From Paenibacillus sp. Soil787 (lineage in GTDB: Bacteria; Bacillota; Bacilli; Paenibacillales; NBRC-103111): a stretch of DNA of 60,754 bases. Both the position numbers and the translations under genes were made by a program. Shown here piece after piece: positions 24,933 through 34,084 of this stretch (its first letter is position 1; every line of letters starts with the position of its first letter). The notes beneath the pieces were generated by a model. That model worked only from the letters and a program-made list of their open reading frames with translations, searched no databases and had not been told where the DNA came from. Location: contig NZ_LMSP01000034.1 of assembly GCF_001429545.1 (NCBI RefSeq), positions 406,691 to 467,444 of the forward strand, given 5' to 3'.

Positions 24933-26160
24933 ATCTGCCACTCACCTTTTCCATCGCTCTGTTATAAAACCCAAGAAGACGTGTCATCATTTGATCCAAC
25001 GACCAATGGCTGGTTCCCCAATCTTTAGCGTTCGTCCCCAGTTGTATCCTATAGCCATCTTCCTGAAGGAGCAAGTGGAGATAATGCGCCAGTGCATCCG
25101 TATCACCTACTGGAAATACGAGCCCCGTCTTGCCGTGCTCGACCATCTCCGGAAGCCCTCCAGCGTCAGAGACAACCGAAGGCAAGCCGATCATCTGTGC
25201 CTCCATCACAGAAAAAGGCTGGTTGTCTTGTAAACTGGGTAATACGAAGATATCACTTAGTCCAAGCAGCGCCGGAACATCTTCACGATAACCCAAAAAC
25301 TGTACCTGTTCATGTAATCCTTGATTCGCTGCCTGCTGTTGGAGAGACGGCAGTAGTTCCCCGTCCCCGACAATCCAGCAAACCCAGTCGTTACGTGCAT
25401 GTTTTAGCTTGCCAAGCGCCGATAATAAAACCTCGATCCCTTTGATAAAAACTAAGCGGGCCGGACAAATGATGACTTTCTTACCCAGTGGCTTCTGTAC
25501 GGGAGTGCCTGCTTGATATATTCTCCAGAATTCATTCATATCCAAACCATATTGAAATACGTTGATTTTATGTGCCGGAACCCCATATTCCTGAACCATC
25601 AGGTTCTTCATCCAGTAGGTTGAAGTCAGTGTGACATCAGCTGAGGTTGCTCCGAAATATTCCATCGTTTTGTAATAGTTCCAGATAGGCAGCTGCCTCA
25701 ATTCACTGTTCGCATTTTGATGGTAGACGGCAAGCATAACCTCTCTGGCAATTGAACCGTGAATATTGGCGATGAGGGGCGTTTTTTTCGGCTTTACCCG
25801 GCTAAGCGCGCGTGTGGAAATGACGTCTTGTGTATGGATTAAATCATACTGGTCCAATCCTAAATATGCGGCAGCCAACTCCATGCAGTAGCGGGCATTT
25901 TCCGTTTCATAAACCCAACGGTCGGCATTCAAAGTAGGATATGACGCCGCATCGATCTTCGTATACAGTAAAGGAGTAAGCAAATCCTTGGCCAGAGCAC
26001 GGTTCTCATTAACGATATGGAAACCAGAAAAATCAGGGGTATGCCCCATTAAGTCGACACTATGCCCCATGGCCTCCAGCTTTTGCTTAATCTGGTTCAT
26101 ATACGGCCATACGCCTCCAAGATGAGGAAGCAGCCAGTAAGTGGCCAGCAAAATTTTCAT
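24919..26160 (-). CDS. Family 4 glycosyltransferase
   Basis: 413 residues, typical for GT4. N-terminal acceptor domain LLATYWLLPHLGGVWPYMNQ; linker ANIHGSIAREV; donor domain with KKVIICPARLVFIKGIEVLL, FLGYREDVPALLGLSDIFVL and the paired-Glu motif DNQPFSVMEAQMIGLPSVVS. It retains configuration at the transferred sugar, as the family does. The donor may be one of the deoxysugar nucleotides made in this operon. It lies 25 bases after the GT2 gene. Confidence 0.9.
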   Translation of the reverse strand: MKILLATYWLLPHLGGVWPYMNQIKQKLEAMGHSVDLMGHTPDFSGFHIVNENRALAKDLLTPLLYTKIDAASYPTLNADRWVYETENARYCMELAAAYLGLDQYDLIHTQDVISTRALSRVKPKKTPLIANIHGSIAREVMLAVYHQNANSELRQLPIWNYYKTMEYFGATSADVTLTSTYWMKNLMVQEYGVPAHKINVFQYGLDMNEFWRIYQAGTPVQKPLGKKVIICPARLVFIKGIEVLLSALGKLKHARNDWVCWIVGDGELLPSLQQQAANQGLHEQVQFLGYREDVPALLGLSDIFVLPSLQDNQPFSVMEAQMIGLPSVVSDAGGLPEMVEHGKTGLVFPVGDTDALAHYLHLLLQEDGYRIQLGTNAKDWGTSHWSLDQMMTRLLGFYNRAMEKVSGRYGAF

Positions 26161-26185
26161 ACGGCACCCTCCTCTATTACTTATC

Positions 26186-26905
26186 TTATCCTCCTAATAG
26201 TTGAACGTAGCCTTGAAGCTGATCTCTGTATACTCGCTGTATATAGGCAATTTCCTGCTGGATAGCTGGCCAATGCTTACGGGTGCCCATCTCACCGTGC
26301 CAACGATACATCGTCAGCGGTTGATCCAGAAAATGAACGAACACTCTCCCCAATACGGCGCGAATCCACAAATCGTAATCATGCGTATAAGGGAGTGATT
26401 CGTTAAAAAGGCCAATAATCGATAACAGTTCCTTCTTCATCATGACCGTACAACCGTTAATCGGATCGAGGCTGATCAGCGAGCGGATAAAATCGACCTG
26501 GCTTGAAAAACGTGGGCCTACGTTACGGTTTGTCACGTTATTATAAGCGTCGATTTCATCGAAAGCCGTATAACTGATGGAAGAATGGTGGGTCAGCATG
26601 AAGTTCAGTTGGTGCTCAATCTTATCCGGATAAAACATATCATCCGAGCTAAGCCAAGCGATATAGTCTCCGGACGCCATTCGAATGCCATGATTAAGCG
26701 CAGTAGCCGTTCCTCCATTCGCCTTTCCCAAATAATGAATACGGGTAAGAAACGGGCCGATTTTGTCCGCGTGCTGAGTCGAACCGTCGTCCACAACGAT
26801 GATCTCGATATTCGGATAGGTCTGGCCGAGCGCGCTAACTATCGCTTGTTCGATATAGGGACAGTTGTAAAACGGAATAACGATCGATACTTTTGGATAC
26901 ATCAC
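26186..26905 (-). CDS. Family 2 glycosyltransferase
   Basis: 239 residues. It starts KVSIVIPFYNCPYIEQAI, followed by VDDGSTQH and the metal-binding WLSSDDMFYPDKI. A late LPYTHDYDLWIRAVL matches the acceptor-side acidic motif. A short GT-A enzyme without extensions. It starts seven bases after the fibre-like gene at 26913, so enzyme and fibre should be made together, and the fibre could be its acceptor. Confidence 0.88.
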   Translation of the reverse strand: MMYPKVSIVIPFYNCPYIEQAIVSALGQTYPNIEIIVVDDGSTQHADKIGPFLTRIHYLGKANGGTATALNHGIRMASGDYIAWLSSDDMFYPDKIEHQLNFMLTHHSSISYTAFDEIDAYNNVTNRNVGPRFSSQVDFIRSLISLDPINGCTVMMKKELLSIIGLFNESLPYTHDYDLWIRAVLGRVFVHFLDQPLTMYRWHGEMGTRKHWPAIQQEIAYIQRVYRDQLQGYVQLLGG

Positions 26906-26912
26906 TTCACCT

Positions 26913-28241
26913 CTATCGGAACAAAATTAAGATTTGATCGTTGTCCGTCCGCTCCAGAACGCGGTATCCCGAACTGGCTTTCGTGGCGATGCCGTCTTGA
27001 CTAGGTTTGCAATAACTATTGACTTCGCAGGTGCCATCATCGCGAACCAGAAGCTTGCCAAGCATACCTACGGCAACCCATTCCTCCCGTTTCAAGCGTG
27101 GAAAGTACTCCTGCTCCGGATCCCAATTCGGATTGAGTATGGGTTGAAGCTCTGTACATTCCGGCAGCAATTCTCTTCCGGCTTCGTCCAATTGCGCAGG
27201 CAGCGTGACCTCCCGGTACTGCACCCTTCCCCATCTGTCCGTTACATATTTGCCCTGCCAATGCATTTCACCGCTGTCGCCGATTATTCCCGGGGTTGCG
27301 CTCGTAATGCCTACGATATAGTCGTCTGCGGAGGAAGCAATACGAATTTTCTTCCCAATGACAGACACAAAATAGCCTGGTTCCATATGCTTGCCGTCTA
27401 TCGTTTCAAACAATTCAGCATAATCCGCTCCGCCCGGTACAAATGACCCGTCGACAAACATGTTTCCAGAAGAAGCGAGCCATTTCGCGCCAAGTCCGCG
27501 ATTGCTTGTGCTCGTTCCGTTACCGATGAACCAGGAATAGGGTTCAGTAGCGGTACCGAAACGGCCCATGACGTGGGCGCCGGCATTGCCACCCGCACTG
27601 GTTCCCAAGCCTTCCGTGTGCGCAGATTCCGCATTCGCCACCGTACCTATGCCTTCTGCGTGAGAGGCGTTGCCGCTGGCAATGGTATTGGCTCCTTCAG
27701 CATGCGCTGCTGTGCCGCTGGCCGTCGTCACAGATCCTTCTGCGTGAGCGACATCTTTGCTGGCGACCGTATTGTATCCTTCGGCATGGGATCCGTCGGC
27801 ATTAGCAATCGAGCCGACCCCCTCGGCGTGAGCCGATTCGCCGTTAGCTTGGGTCAGAGTTCCTTCGGCATGAGCGGCATCCTTGGTTGCTATCGTTTGA
27901 AACCCTTCAGTATGAGCGGCATTCGCGAACGCTCTTGTATCCTGGCCTTCCGCATGTGCGGCCGACCCGCTAGCTATACAGTTTCCTCCTTCCGCGTGAG
28001 AGGAATTTCCGCTGGCGATACTTTGAAATCCCTCTGAGTGTGATCCCGCACCGCTAGCTTGTGAACCGAAACCCTCAGCGTGAGAACCCTCCCCGCTTGC
28101 CAGCGTACTTCCGCCTTCGGAGTGAGAAGCATTCCCGTTGGCTGTTGTATTGAAGCCTTCCGCATGTGAAGAAGGCGCACTGGCCGTTGTATTGAAGCCT
28201 TCCGCATGGGAGCAAGCACCTGATGCATTTTGATTACACAT
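26913..28241 (-). CDS. Fibre-like protein with SHAEG repeats and Peptidase_G2 self-cleaving domain
   Basis: 442 residues. About residues 7-215 are fifteen copies of a 14-residue repeat ending SHAEG or AHAEG (ASGAGSHSEG, ASKDVAHAEG), like the YadA head and related beta-roll trimers. From about residue 265 the motif GADYAELFE opens a Peptidase_G2 domain, the intramolecular chaperone of phage tailspikes that cuts itself off after trimer folding. DYIVGITSATPGIIGDS and WVAVGMLGKLLVRDDGTC also fit. No signal peptide is present. Lying inside a glycan operon, it is likely a trimeric surface fibre or glycosylated carrier. No phage genes are nearby. Confidence 0.85.
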   Translation of the reverse strand: MCNQNASGACSHAEGFNTTASAPSSHAEGFNTTANGNASHSEGGSTLASGEGSHAEGFGSQASGAGSHSEGFQSIASGNSSHAEGGNCIASGSAAHAEGQDTRAFANAAHTEGFQTIATKDAAHAEGTLTQANGESAHAEGVGSIANADGSHAEGYNTVASKDVAHAEGSVTTASGTAAHAEGANTIASGNASHAEGIGTVANAESAHTEGLGTSAGGNAGAHVMGRFGTATEPYSWFIGNGTSTSNRGLGAKWLASSGNMFVDGSFVPGGADYAELFETIDGKHMEPGYFVSVIGKKIRIASSADDYIVGITSATPGIIGDSGEMHWQGKYVTDRWGRVQYREVTLPAQLDEAGRELLPECTELQPILNPNWDPEQEYFPRLKREEWVAVGMLGKLLVRDDGTCEVNSYCKPSQDGIATKASSGYRVLERTDNDQILILFR

Positions 28242-28286
28242 GAATGATTCGCCCTTTCCGGTATGTTATTGATGTTATTGACAGAT

Positions 28287-29210
28287 TCATGATTCGGTCC
28301 GATAGAACCGGAGAATATCCGCTATAGAAGTTTCAAAAGATATTTCCGGCCTCCACCCTAAAGCATTGATGAGGGCTAAATCTAACGGCTTAGGGGGTAC
28401 ATAGCCTTCGATATGTCCGACCTCCAGCGGTAATGGCTGTTCGATTAGCAATTCAAAGGCTTTCACGATCTCCAGAATCGTACGATTGCTGCCCGAACCT
28501 ACTGGATAAACCGTTCCCGGCGTACCGTAAAGCAGGATATGCGCATAGGCTTTAACAACATCCCGTACATCAAGGTAATCGCGCTGCTCGATCAAGGAAG
28601 AAAGCCGGAAAGGAGTGTTCTCTACACCTCTTTCAATTCTGACCGCCTTCTTTGCCAGAATCCCGCATAACCCGTTGGAATACCCCGGTCCTATCAAGTT
28701 GGAAGGCCGTGCCACCATGACCTGTTGTTGAAATAAATGAGACCACGACTGAGCAGCCAACATTTGAAATGTTTTGCTTAGGCTATAAGGATGCAGTGGC
28801 TGTGGATTCTCGTTCAACGTAAAACTAAGCATCGATCCCGCTACGACAATGCGGCAATCGGGGTAGTCCCGTAGGGCGTTCAGAAGATACAGAGTTGCCA
28901 TCACATTCGCATCCATGTGTCCGATCGGATCAGTCCATGAATCTTGAACCGCATTTCGTCCAGCCAAATGCAGCACATAATTGGGCATCGTTTTCCGGAT
29001 CAGCTGATGAACCTGTGCCCTATCGGTCAAATCGCAAATTTGAACCTGATCTGCATGAACAACGGGCGTGTTCTCTTTCCTAACAACAGCAATCACCTTC
29101 ATGCCGCTAGCGGTAAAATGCTTGCAGGCATGCTTACCCGTAAAGCCATTTGCACCAGTAATAAGAATCGTGTCTTTATCTGTATTCGAGTTCAAGAAGA
29201 TCCCATCCAA
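28287..29210 (-). CDS. SDR sugar-nucleotide reductase/epimerase (Rmd-like)
   Basis: 307 residues, extended SDR. ILITGANGFTGKHACKHF binds the cofactor, LHLAGRNAVQDSWTDP follows, and the catalytic pair is in HPYSLSKTFQML. ARPSNLIGPG and QRDYLDVRDVVKAY complete the fold. The overall look recalls GDP-6-deoxy-D-mannose (GDP-rhamnose) reductases, which would compete with fcl for the gmd product. This is a guess by resemblance; other NDP-4-keto sugars are possible. The start overlaps the end of the CapF-like gene by 19 bases. Confidence 0.75.
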   Translation of the reverse strand: MDGIFLNSNTDKDTILITGANGFTGKHACKHFTASGMKVIAVVRKENTPVVHADQVQICDLTDRAQVHQLIRKTMPNYVLHLAGRNAVQDSWTDPIGHMDANVMATLYLLNALRDYPDCRIVVAGSMLSFTLNENPQPLHPYSLSKTFQMLAAQSWSHLFQQQVMVARPSNLIGPGYSNGLCGILAKKAVRIERGVENTPFRLSSLIEQRDYLDVRDVVKAYAHILLYGTPGTVYPVGSGSNRTILEIVKAFELLIEQPLPLEVGHIEGYVPPKPLDLALINALGWRPEISFETSIADILRFYRTES

Positions 29211-30025
29211 TCTGCCAACTGCTTGAGCATAGTTGGATACGTCGATACTTCGAAAGTAAAATCATCCCTTGAGTTGATTAAAGTTCGGTCAAGACGAATC
29301 TCCTCGTCTGAAATGATCGTTACGTCGCGTTTGTCAAATGCCTGTTGAAACAAGTGGAGCAATTCATATTTGCTTATCTTCTGCGGTGCGGTCAATTGAA
29401 GCAGTCCGAAGACCGGATGTTCGATGGCATGATGGATAGCTTTAGCAAGCTCTAGCGTCGTTACACCATTCCACATCACGCGGTTATAGCCTTTGACAAT
29501 GCCCTGCTGCTGCAAAAACCATTGCAATAAGCCAATCCCTTGCTTGCGGATTTCCGGTCCTATAATCGACGTCCGGATCGTAAGATGTGGACCGCCAGTC
29601 ACCTCTCCAAGCGCTTTCGATCTGGCATATACCGTCGTACCTTCCGGCTGGTCGTTCTCCTTGTAATCTCCCCGATTCCCGGAAAACACGCAATCCGTGC
29701 TAATATGAATCAACTTGCCTCCCTCACGTTCAATCGCTTCACGAATCCGATGAGGCAGAAGGCCGTTTACCCAATAAGCCTCTTGTGGATTCGCCTCTGC
29801 AAACTGGTTCAGGATACCGACGCAGTTGACAATAACGTCAGGAGCTACAGCTTCAATCACTTTATCGACGAGAATAGGATCACTGGCATCTACGTAAAGT
29901 CCCTTTGTATCTTGTTTATCCCTTGTTGTGTACTGAACATGATAGCTGCTGTATTCGCCAAAGTACCGGACCAGTAAATGACCAAGCATTCCCTGCCCAC
30001 CGAAGATGAGCAGCTTCCGCGTCAT
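29192..30025 (-). CDS. RmlD/CapF-like NDP-sugar reductase
   Basis: 277 residues, RmlD-type SDR: LLIFGGQGMLGHLLVRYF, VNCVGILNQFAEANP, HISTDCVFSGNRGDY and VYARSKALGE with the active Tyr and Lys. It stands between a CapE-like dehydratase and a CapG-like 2-epimerase, the place of CapF/WbjC in UDP-L-FucNAc clusters. It lacks the C-terminal cupin of CapF (about 370 residues in S. aureus). Size and shape are closer to WbvR-type enzymes, which reduce towards UDP-L-RhaNAc/L-QuiNAc. It overlaps capE by four bases. Confidence 0.82.
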   Translation of the reverse strand: MTRKLLIFGGQGMLGHLLVRYFGEYSSYHVQYTTRDKQDTKGLYVDASDPILVDKVIEAVAPDVIVNCVGILNQFAEANPQEAYWVNGLLPHRIREAIEREGGKLIHISTDCVFSGNRGDYKENDQPEGTTVYARSKALGEVTGGPHLTIRTSIIGPEIRKQGIGLLQWFLQQQGIVKGYNRVMWNGVTTLELAKAIHHAIEHPVFGLLQLTAPQKISKYELLHLFQQAFDKRDVTIISDEEIRLDRTLINSRDDFTFEVSTYPTMLKQLADWMGSS

Positions 30026-31008
30026 CCCAGAAACCCCCCTTTAACGAGCATTTTTTTTATTTCCGCTTTCGTCATCAACGGTTCTTCCGAGCTGAAGCTT
30101 TCGTACGGCACTTTCGGGAAATTCGCATAATGCGCTTTAAGTCCGGGGATTTCGATCGTTGGCAAAATGACCAAATGTTCATCGTCATAAGCAACTGTAA
30201 ATTGGCTTTCAAATTCAGAAAGCAAAATTTCATGGATTTTCTCCCCCGGTCGCACACCGAGCTCAATCACTTCCACATCCCGTTTTCCGAGTTCTTCGAT
30301 TAGCACCTCAGCCAAATCTACTATTTTACATGTAGGCATGGTTATTACGAATATTTCCCCCCCCTGCCCTGCTTCAGCACCCCGAAGCATTAACTCGATC
30401 GCTTCCTGCTTCGTCATGAAGAAGCGCGTCATGTTTTTATCCGTGATGCCGACTTGACTCTTTTCCTGAATTTGCTTCATGAACACGTGAATGACGCTTC
30501 CATTCGTCCCCAGCACATTACCTCCACGAACGTTCACGAATTTGGTATCCGAGCTCAGCAGATTGGCATACACGATCAGCTTCTCCCCAATCGCTTTCGT
30601 CATGCCGTAGAAGTTAGATGGGTTCGCCGCCTTATCCGTCGAGATGTTGATGACTTTCTTCACTTTGTTCTCGATAGCCGCTTCAATGACATTCTGCGTT
30701 CCCACCACGTTCGTCTTTAAAGCTTCGTAAGGCTGGTCCTCACAGACGGGAACATGCTTGAGCGCCGCCAAATGGAATAAATAATCGACTTTTTCACAAG
30801 CTTTCATCAAAGCCTCTTTATCCCTTACATCCCCAATACAGAAGATCAGTCTGGCATCCTCAAAGGTTCGTTTCATCGCTACCTGTGTCGATTCATTACG
30901 GGAGAATACAATAATCTTCTTGGGATTTTCCTGAAGCAGCTGTTCTATGAGCTCATAACCCCAGGATCCCGTCCCACCGGTCACTAAGATTGTCGCGTTA
31001 GCAAACAT
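30022..31008 (-). CDS. UDP-GlcNAc 4,6-dehydratase/5-epimerase (CapE/FnlA-like)
   Basis: 328 residues. ILVTGGTGSWGYELIEQLL, LAALKHVPVCEDQP, INISTDKAANPSNFYGMTK and RGGNVLGTNGSVI are characteristic of the inverting UDP-GlcNAc 4,6-dehydratases of the CapD/CapE/FnlA group. TNFYGMTK-type Met at the active site is normal here. The enzyme would make a UDP-4-keto-6-deoxy-L-hexosamine for the RmlD-like reductase downstream. It overlaps the 2-epimerase gene by 11 bases and the reductase by four. Confidence 0.88.
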   Translation of the reverse strand: MFANATILVTGGTGSWGYELIEQLLQENPKKIIVFSRNESTQVAMKRTFEDARLIFCIGDVRDKEALMKACEKVDYLFHLAALKHVPVCEDQPYEALKTNVVGTQNVIEAAIENKVKKVINISTDKAANPSNFYGMTKAIGEKLIVYANLLSSDTKFVNVRGGNVLGTNGSVIHVFMKQIQEKSQVGITDKNMTRFFMTKQEAIELMLRGAEAGQGGEIFVITMPTCKIVDLAEVLIEELGKRDVEVIELGVRPGEKIHEILLSEFESQFTVAYDDEHLVILPTIEIPGLKAHYANFPKVPYESFSSEEPLMTKAEIKKMLVKGGFLG

Positions 31009-32092
31009 TATCTTTACCTCCTAATAAATATTGAACGACTTTTTGCGATACATTTGTATCCAAATAGCCATCTGGGCAATGCCACCCTGCAGGAAAACTC
31101 ACCATCACTTTAACCGCGTTCAATATTTGCTCAGCTCGGAGACCAGAAACCACATTACTTCCGCAATCGACGGTTTCGGGCCGTTCAGTTGTCGTTCGAA
31201 TGGTCACCGTCGGCACATGGAAAATGCAGCATTCCTCTTGAACGGTGCCGCTGTCTGTCAAGACACAGAAAGCATGCTTCTCCAGATGCACAAAGTCGAA
31301 AAATCCAAATGGCTCATGAAATTGAACGAGTGGATGCATCGTAACCATGCCATCCTTCTCGAGTCGTGATTTGGTCCGGGGATGAATGCTGCAAATGACT
31401 TTATGTCCAAAGGTTTCAGCAACCAGATTAAGTCCTTGGAGAATTTGCTGTAGTCGTTCAGGATGATCCACATTTTCAGCACGATGTGTCGTAACCAGAA
31501 AGTAAGGTTCACCTTTCAGATCTAGTTTTTCCAGAATGTCACTTTGTTCAATGCGTGTTTCATAATGAGTCAGCACTTCATAGATGGGATTCCCTGTGAC
31601 GATAATGCGATGACTTGGTACGCCCTCCCTAAGCAGATTGTCTCGGCCGTAACGGGTGTAAGGCATATTTATACTAGAAATCGCATCGATCACTTTTCGG
31701 TTCTTCTCTTCCGGTACACCGAGATCGAAACAGCGGTTACCCGCTTCCATGTGAATCACGGGAATACCCATTCGCTCGGCAAGGATGCTGCTGAGTGCAC
31801 TGTTCGTGTCACCCAGAACAAGCATTTTATCCGGGCGTTCAAGTGTAAATATACGTTCTAGCTCTGCGAAAAGGACTGAGAGCTGCCCTCCTAACGTACG
31901 CTGCTGGTTCTGCAGCATATAATCAGGTTGGCGCAGACCCAGCTCCTCGAAAAAAACGTCGCTAAGCGTTGAAGTGAAATTCTGTCCTGTGTGAATGAGC
32001 ACATGTTGTTCGGCCAGCTCATCCAGCTTCTGAATAATGAGACTCAGCCGGATAATTTCGGGGCGAGTCCCCAAAACAGTCGCGATTTTCAT
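30998..32092 (-). CDS. UDP-GlcNAc 2-epimerase family (CapG/FnlC-like)
   Basis: 364 residues, WecB fold. IATVLGTRPEIIRLS at the start, HTGQNFTSTLSDVFFEELG, HMEAGNRCFDLGVPEE, TTHRAENVDHPERL and LTDSGTVQEECCIFHVPT are all family motifs. With the two genes downstream it forms the set capE-capF-capG, in which the 2-epimerase makes the last step to UDP-L-FucNAc or UDP-L-QuiNAc. It overlaps the large glycosyltransferase by four bases. Confidence 0.88.
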   Translation of the reverse strand: MKIATVLGTRPEIIRLSLIIQKLDELAEQHVLIHTGQNFTSTLSDVFFEELGLRQPDYMLQNQQRTLGGQLSVLFAELERIFTLERPDKMLVLGDTNSALSSILAERMGIPVIHMEAGNRCFDLGVPEEKNRKVIDAISSINMPYTRYGRDNLLREGVPSHRIIVTGNPIYEVLTHYETRIEQSDILEKLDLKGEPYFLVTTHRAENVDHPERLQQILQGLNLVAETFGHKVICSIHPRTKSRLEKDGMVTMHPLVQFHEPFGFFDFVHLEKHAFCVLTDSGTVQEECCIFHVPTVTIRTTTERPETVDCGSNVVSGLRAEQILNAVKVMVSFPAGWHCPDGYLDTNVSQKVVQYLLGGKDNVC

Positions 32093-34017
32093 CTTTTTCC
32101 GCCTACCTTCACGATGCTTTTATGCTTAGGACGATGTCTTGCCGTTACCCTTTTTGCACGACGTCTAGCCTGCCCGTATCTTCTTATCGACTTTTTCGCC
32201 TGGGTTACTTTCCGTTTGTGTGCTTGGAAACCACCCTTGGCGAACCTGCGGGTGCCCTTTCTCGGCTTTGTTCCTTTTTTCGTTTTTTTCATCATGATCA
32301 TCTTAGCCTTTCTCAGCTTTGTTCCTTTTTTCGTTTTTTTTTTCATGATCAGCTTCGCCTTACTTTTTCGTCTTGGACCCTTTTCCGCAGCTTCCTTGCC
32401 TCCGCCAATCGAAAGACCAGGCGTATAAGAAGCGGTTCCGCTCTCCGGAAGCAAGACGACCTGTGACATCGAGTACCCGTAACGCTGAAGAGCACTTTCT
32501 GACATAAAAGGATACCTCACCCCATGCTGCATAAGGTAAACCGTTGGCCCTTGTCCTCTCGCTACATAAATCGCTGGGGCATATGTCAGAAAAGGCTCTT
32601 CTGCACGAATGGGAATACCTGTCGGATGCATGGCTAGCTGGCGATCACCTACGATCACAACTCGGTTCCAATCAAATTTATAGAAATTGAAGTCTTCACC
32701 TGTAGATATAGGGCGCTTAAGGCCTTGCTCAATGACGAATACCGTATGTGAGGATTCCCCTTTCAGCAGGAAATACTCAGGAAACCTAGAAGCCTTCTGC
32801 CTAACCATCCGCCTTGATTCCAAGACAGGCCCGAGATGAGAAAGGAAACTTCTCAAACGGCAACGATAGGCTTCAATACCAAACACTTGATGAACCACTT
32901 GGCTGTTTCTATTCCCTATGTTCTGGCGGTTTTGGTGATCCGATAGTAAATACTGAATCTTACTTGTGAGATCGCGAACATCTCCTTTATGGGCCAGGAA
33001 GGCTTCATTTCCCGTTGACTTCAATATTTCTTCCAACCCACCTGAGCGATAAGCAACAACTGCTTTACCAAATATGTGACCTTCTAGGGCGGTTAATCCA
33101 AATCCCTCGTTCAAAAGACTAGGAATAACAACGATATCCATCGCTGGGTAAATAGATTGAATGTTGGCATCAAAAGGGAGGAAGGAGAATTGAGATGAGT
33201 AGCCGGAGATCATGATCATTTGTATGCAGGATTCCGTATAGACAGGGTCAGTTGGTTTGCCTGTAATCATAAAGTGGGCCATCCGATTCGTTTCGCAAAT
33301 GTGTATTCCCATCTGAATGAAATGGTCCAGCCCTTTATTCGCGTAAATATCGGAGGAAATGTAGCCGATGACAGGCCGCTCATCATAGATGCCGATTTCC
33401 GCACGTTTGCTTTGCCTTCTTACCGGCCAATCACTAGGGTTATAGTGCTCTATGCGCCATGATGGAGGAAGTACGAACTTTTTGTTGCTGCGCATAATGC
33501 TCTGAAGCGGCTGCATCGTTGTATCCGATATACCCACAATCCAATCCGCATATTGATCCATGAGCTCTACACTGAAGGTTGTGAATTCATTCATTAGAAT
33601 CGTCTCCGCAATGACCCAAGTAACAGGAATTCCCAATCTCTTAGCGGCCACTGCCGGTAAAATGTTAATGCAAGTATTCGTGATGACCATTTCCGGCTCA
33701 TGAATTAATAGAAGATCGATTAAGCCAGGCAGTTCTGAATGAACAAGCAACTCCTGGAAGAGGTGGGGTAAAGCTGCTGAGGGATGATACATCTCAAATA
33801 AAAGAGGGAACGATTGGACAACCGTGTTAATGCCATGGTTTCTAGCTTCTACAGCTAAAAGTCCTTCTCTGGGTACCACTAACGTACATGCATAGTGCCT
33901 TCCAAGTTCCAACGTCATAAAGAGCAGCATTTTTTCTGCACCCGTAATATGATCTGGACTACAAATATGGGAAAATAATAAAACTTTTGGTTGTTGTGGA
34001 GTTGACATGTGTAACAT
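32089..34017 (-). CDS. Family 4 glycosyltransferase with very basic C-terminal tail
   Basis: 642 residues. Residues 1 to about 400 are GT4: LLFSHICSPDHITGAEKML, GYISSDIYANKGLDHFIQM and the donor motif LNEGFGLTALEGHIFGKAVV. Residues about 420-540 hold two copies of a small beta module of the KRPI type (VFVIEQGLKRPISTGEDF, VYLMQHGVRYPFMSE). The last 90 residues are nearly all Lys, Arg, Thr and Gly, with a 17-residue unit repeated twice (KKTKKGTK in each). The tail resembles that of the 93-residue basic protein encoded just upstream and may bind DNA, polyanionic glycan or spore layers. An ATG three codons in (34008) is an alternative start. Confidence 0.82.
   Translation of the reverse strand: MLHMSTPQQPKVLLFSHICSPDHITGAEKMLLFMTLELGRHYACTLVVPREGLLAVEARNHGINTVVQSFPLLFEMYHPSAALPHLFQELLVHSELPGLIDLLLIHEPEMVITNTCINILPAVAAKRLGIPVTWVIAETILMNEFTTFSVELMDQYADWIVGISDTTMQPLQSIMRSNKKFVLPPSWRIEHYNPSDWPVRRQSKRAEIGIYDERPVIGYISSDIYANKGLDHFIQMGIHICETNRMAHFMITGKPTDPVYTESCIQMIMISGYSSQFSFLPFDANIQSIYPAMDIVVIPSLLNEGFGLTALEGHIFGKAVVAYRSGGLEEILKSTGNEAFLAHKGDVRDLTSKIQYLLSDHQNRQNIGNRNSQVVHQVFGIEAYRCRLRSFLSHLGPVLESRRMVRQKASRFPEYFLLKGESSHTVFVIEQGLKRPISTGEDFNFYKFDWNRVVIVGDRQLAMHPTGIPIRAEEPFLTYAPAIYVARGQGPTVYLMQHGVRYPFMSESALQRYGYSMSQVVLLPESGTASYTPGLSIGGGKEAAEKGPRRKSKAKLIMKKKTKKGTKLRKAKMIMMKKTKKGTKPRKGTRRFAKGGFQAHKRKVTQAKKSIRRYGQARRRAKRVTARHRPKHKSIVKVGGKR
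32256..32357. repeat. Two-unit 51-base tandem repeat inside the glycosyltransferase gene
   Basis: Two near-identical 51-base units (each with GCTTTGTTCCTTTTTTCG on plus) encode the doubled 17-residue Lys-rich segment in the tail of the 642-residue glycosyltransferase. The period keeps the frame, so copy number can change without breaking the gene. Confidence 0.75.
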
Positions 34018-34084
34018 ACCTGCCGCTGAGACAAGGTATGGAATTCACCTCCTTCTATGAATGCATTGGTCATTGTTTGCTGGA

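Noticed and set aside
26913..28241. Prophage tail fibre
   Set aside because: Despite the tailspike-type domain, no capsid, terminase, portal, holin or integrase gene is in the window, and the gene is locked into a glycan operon.
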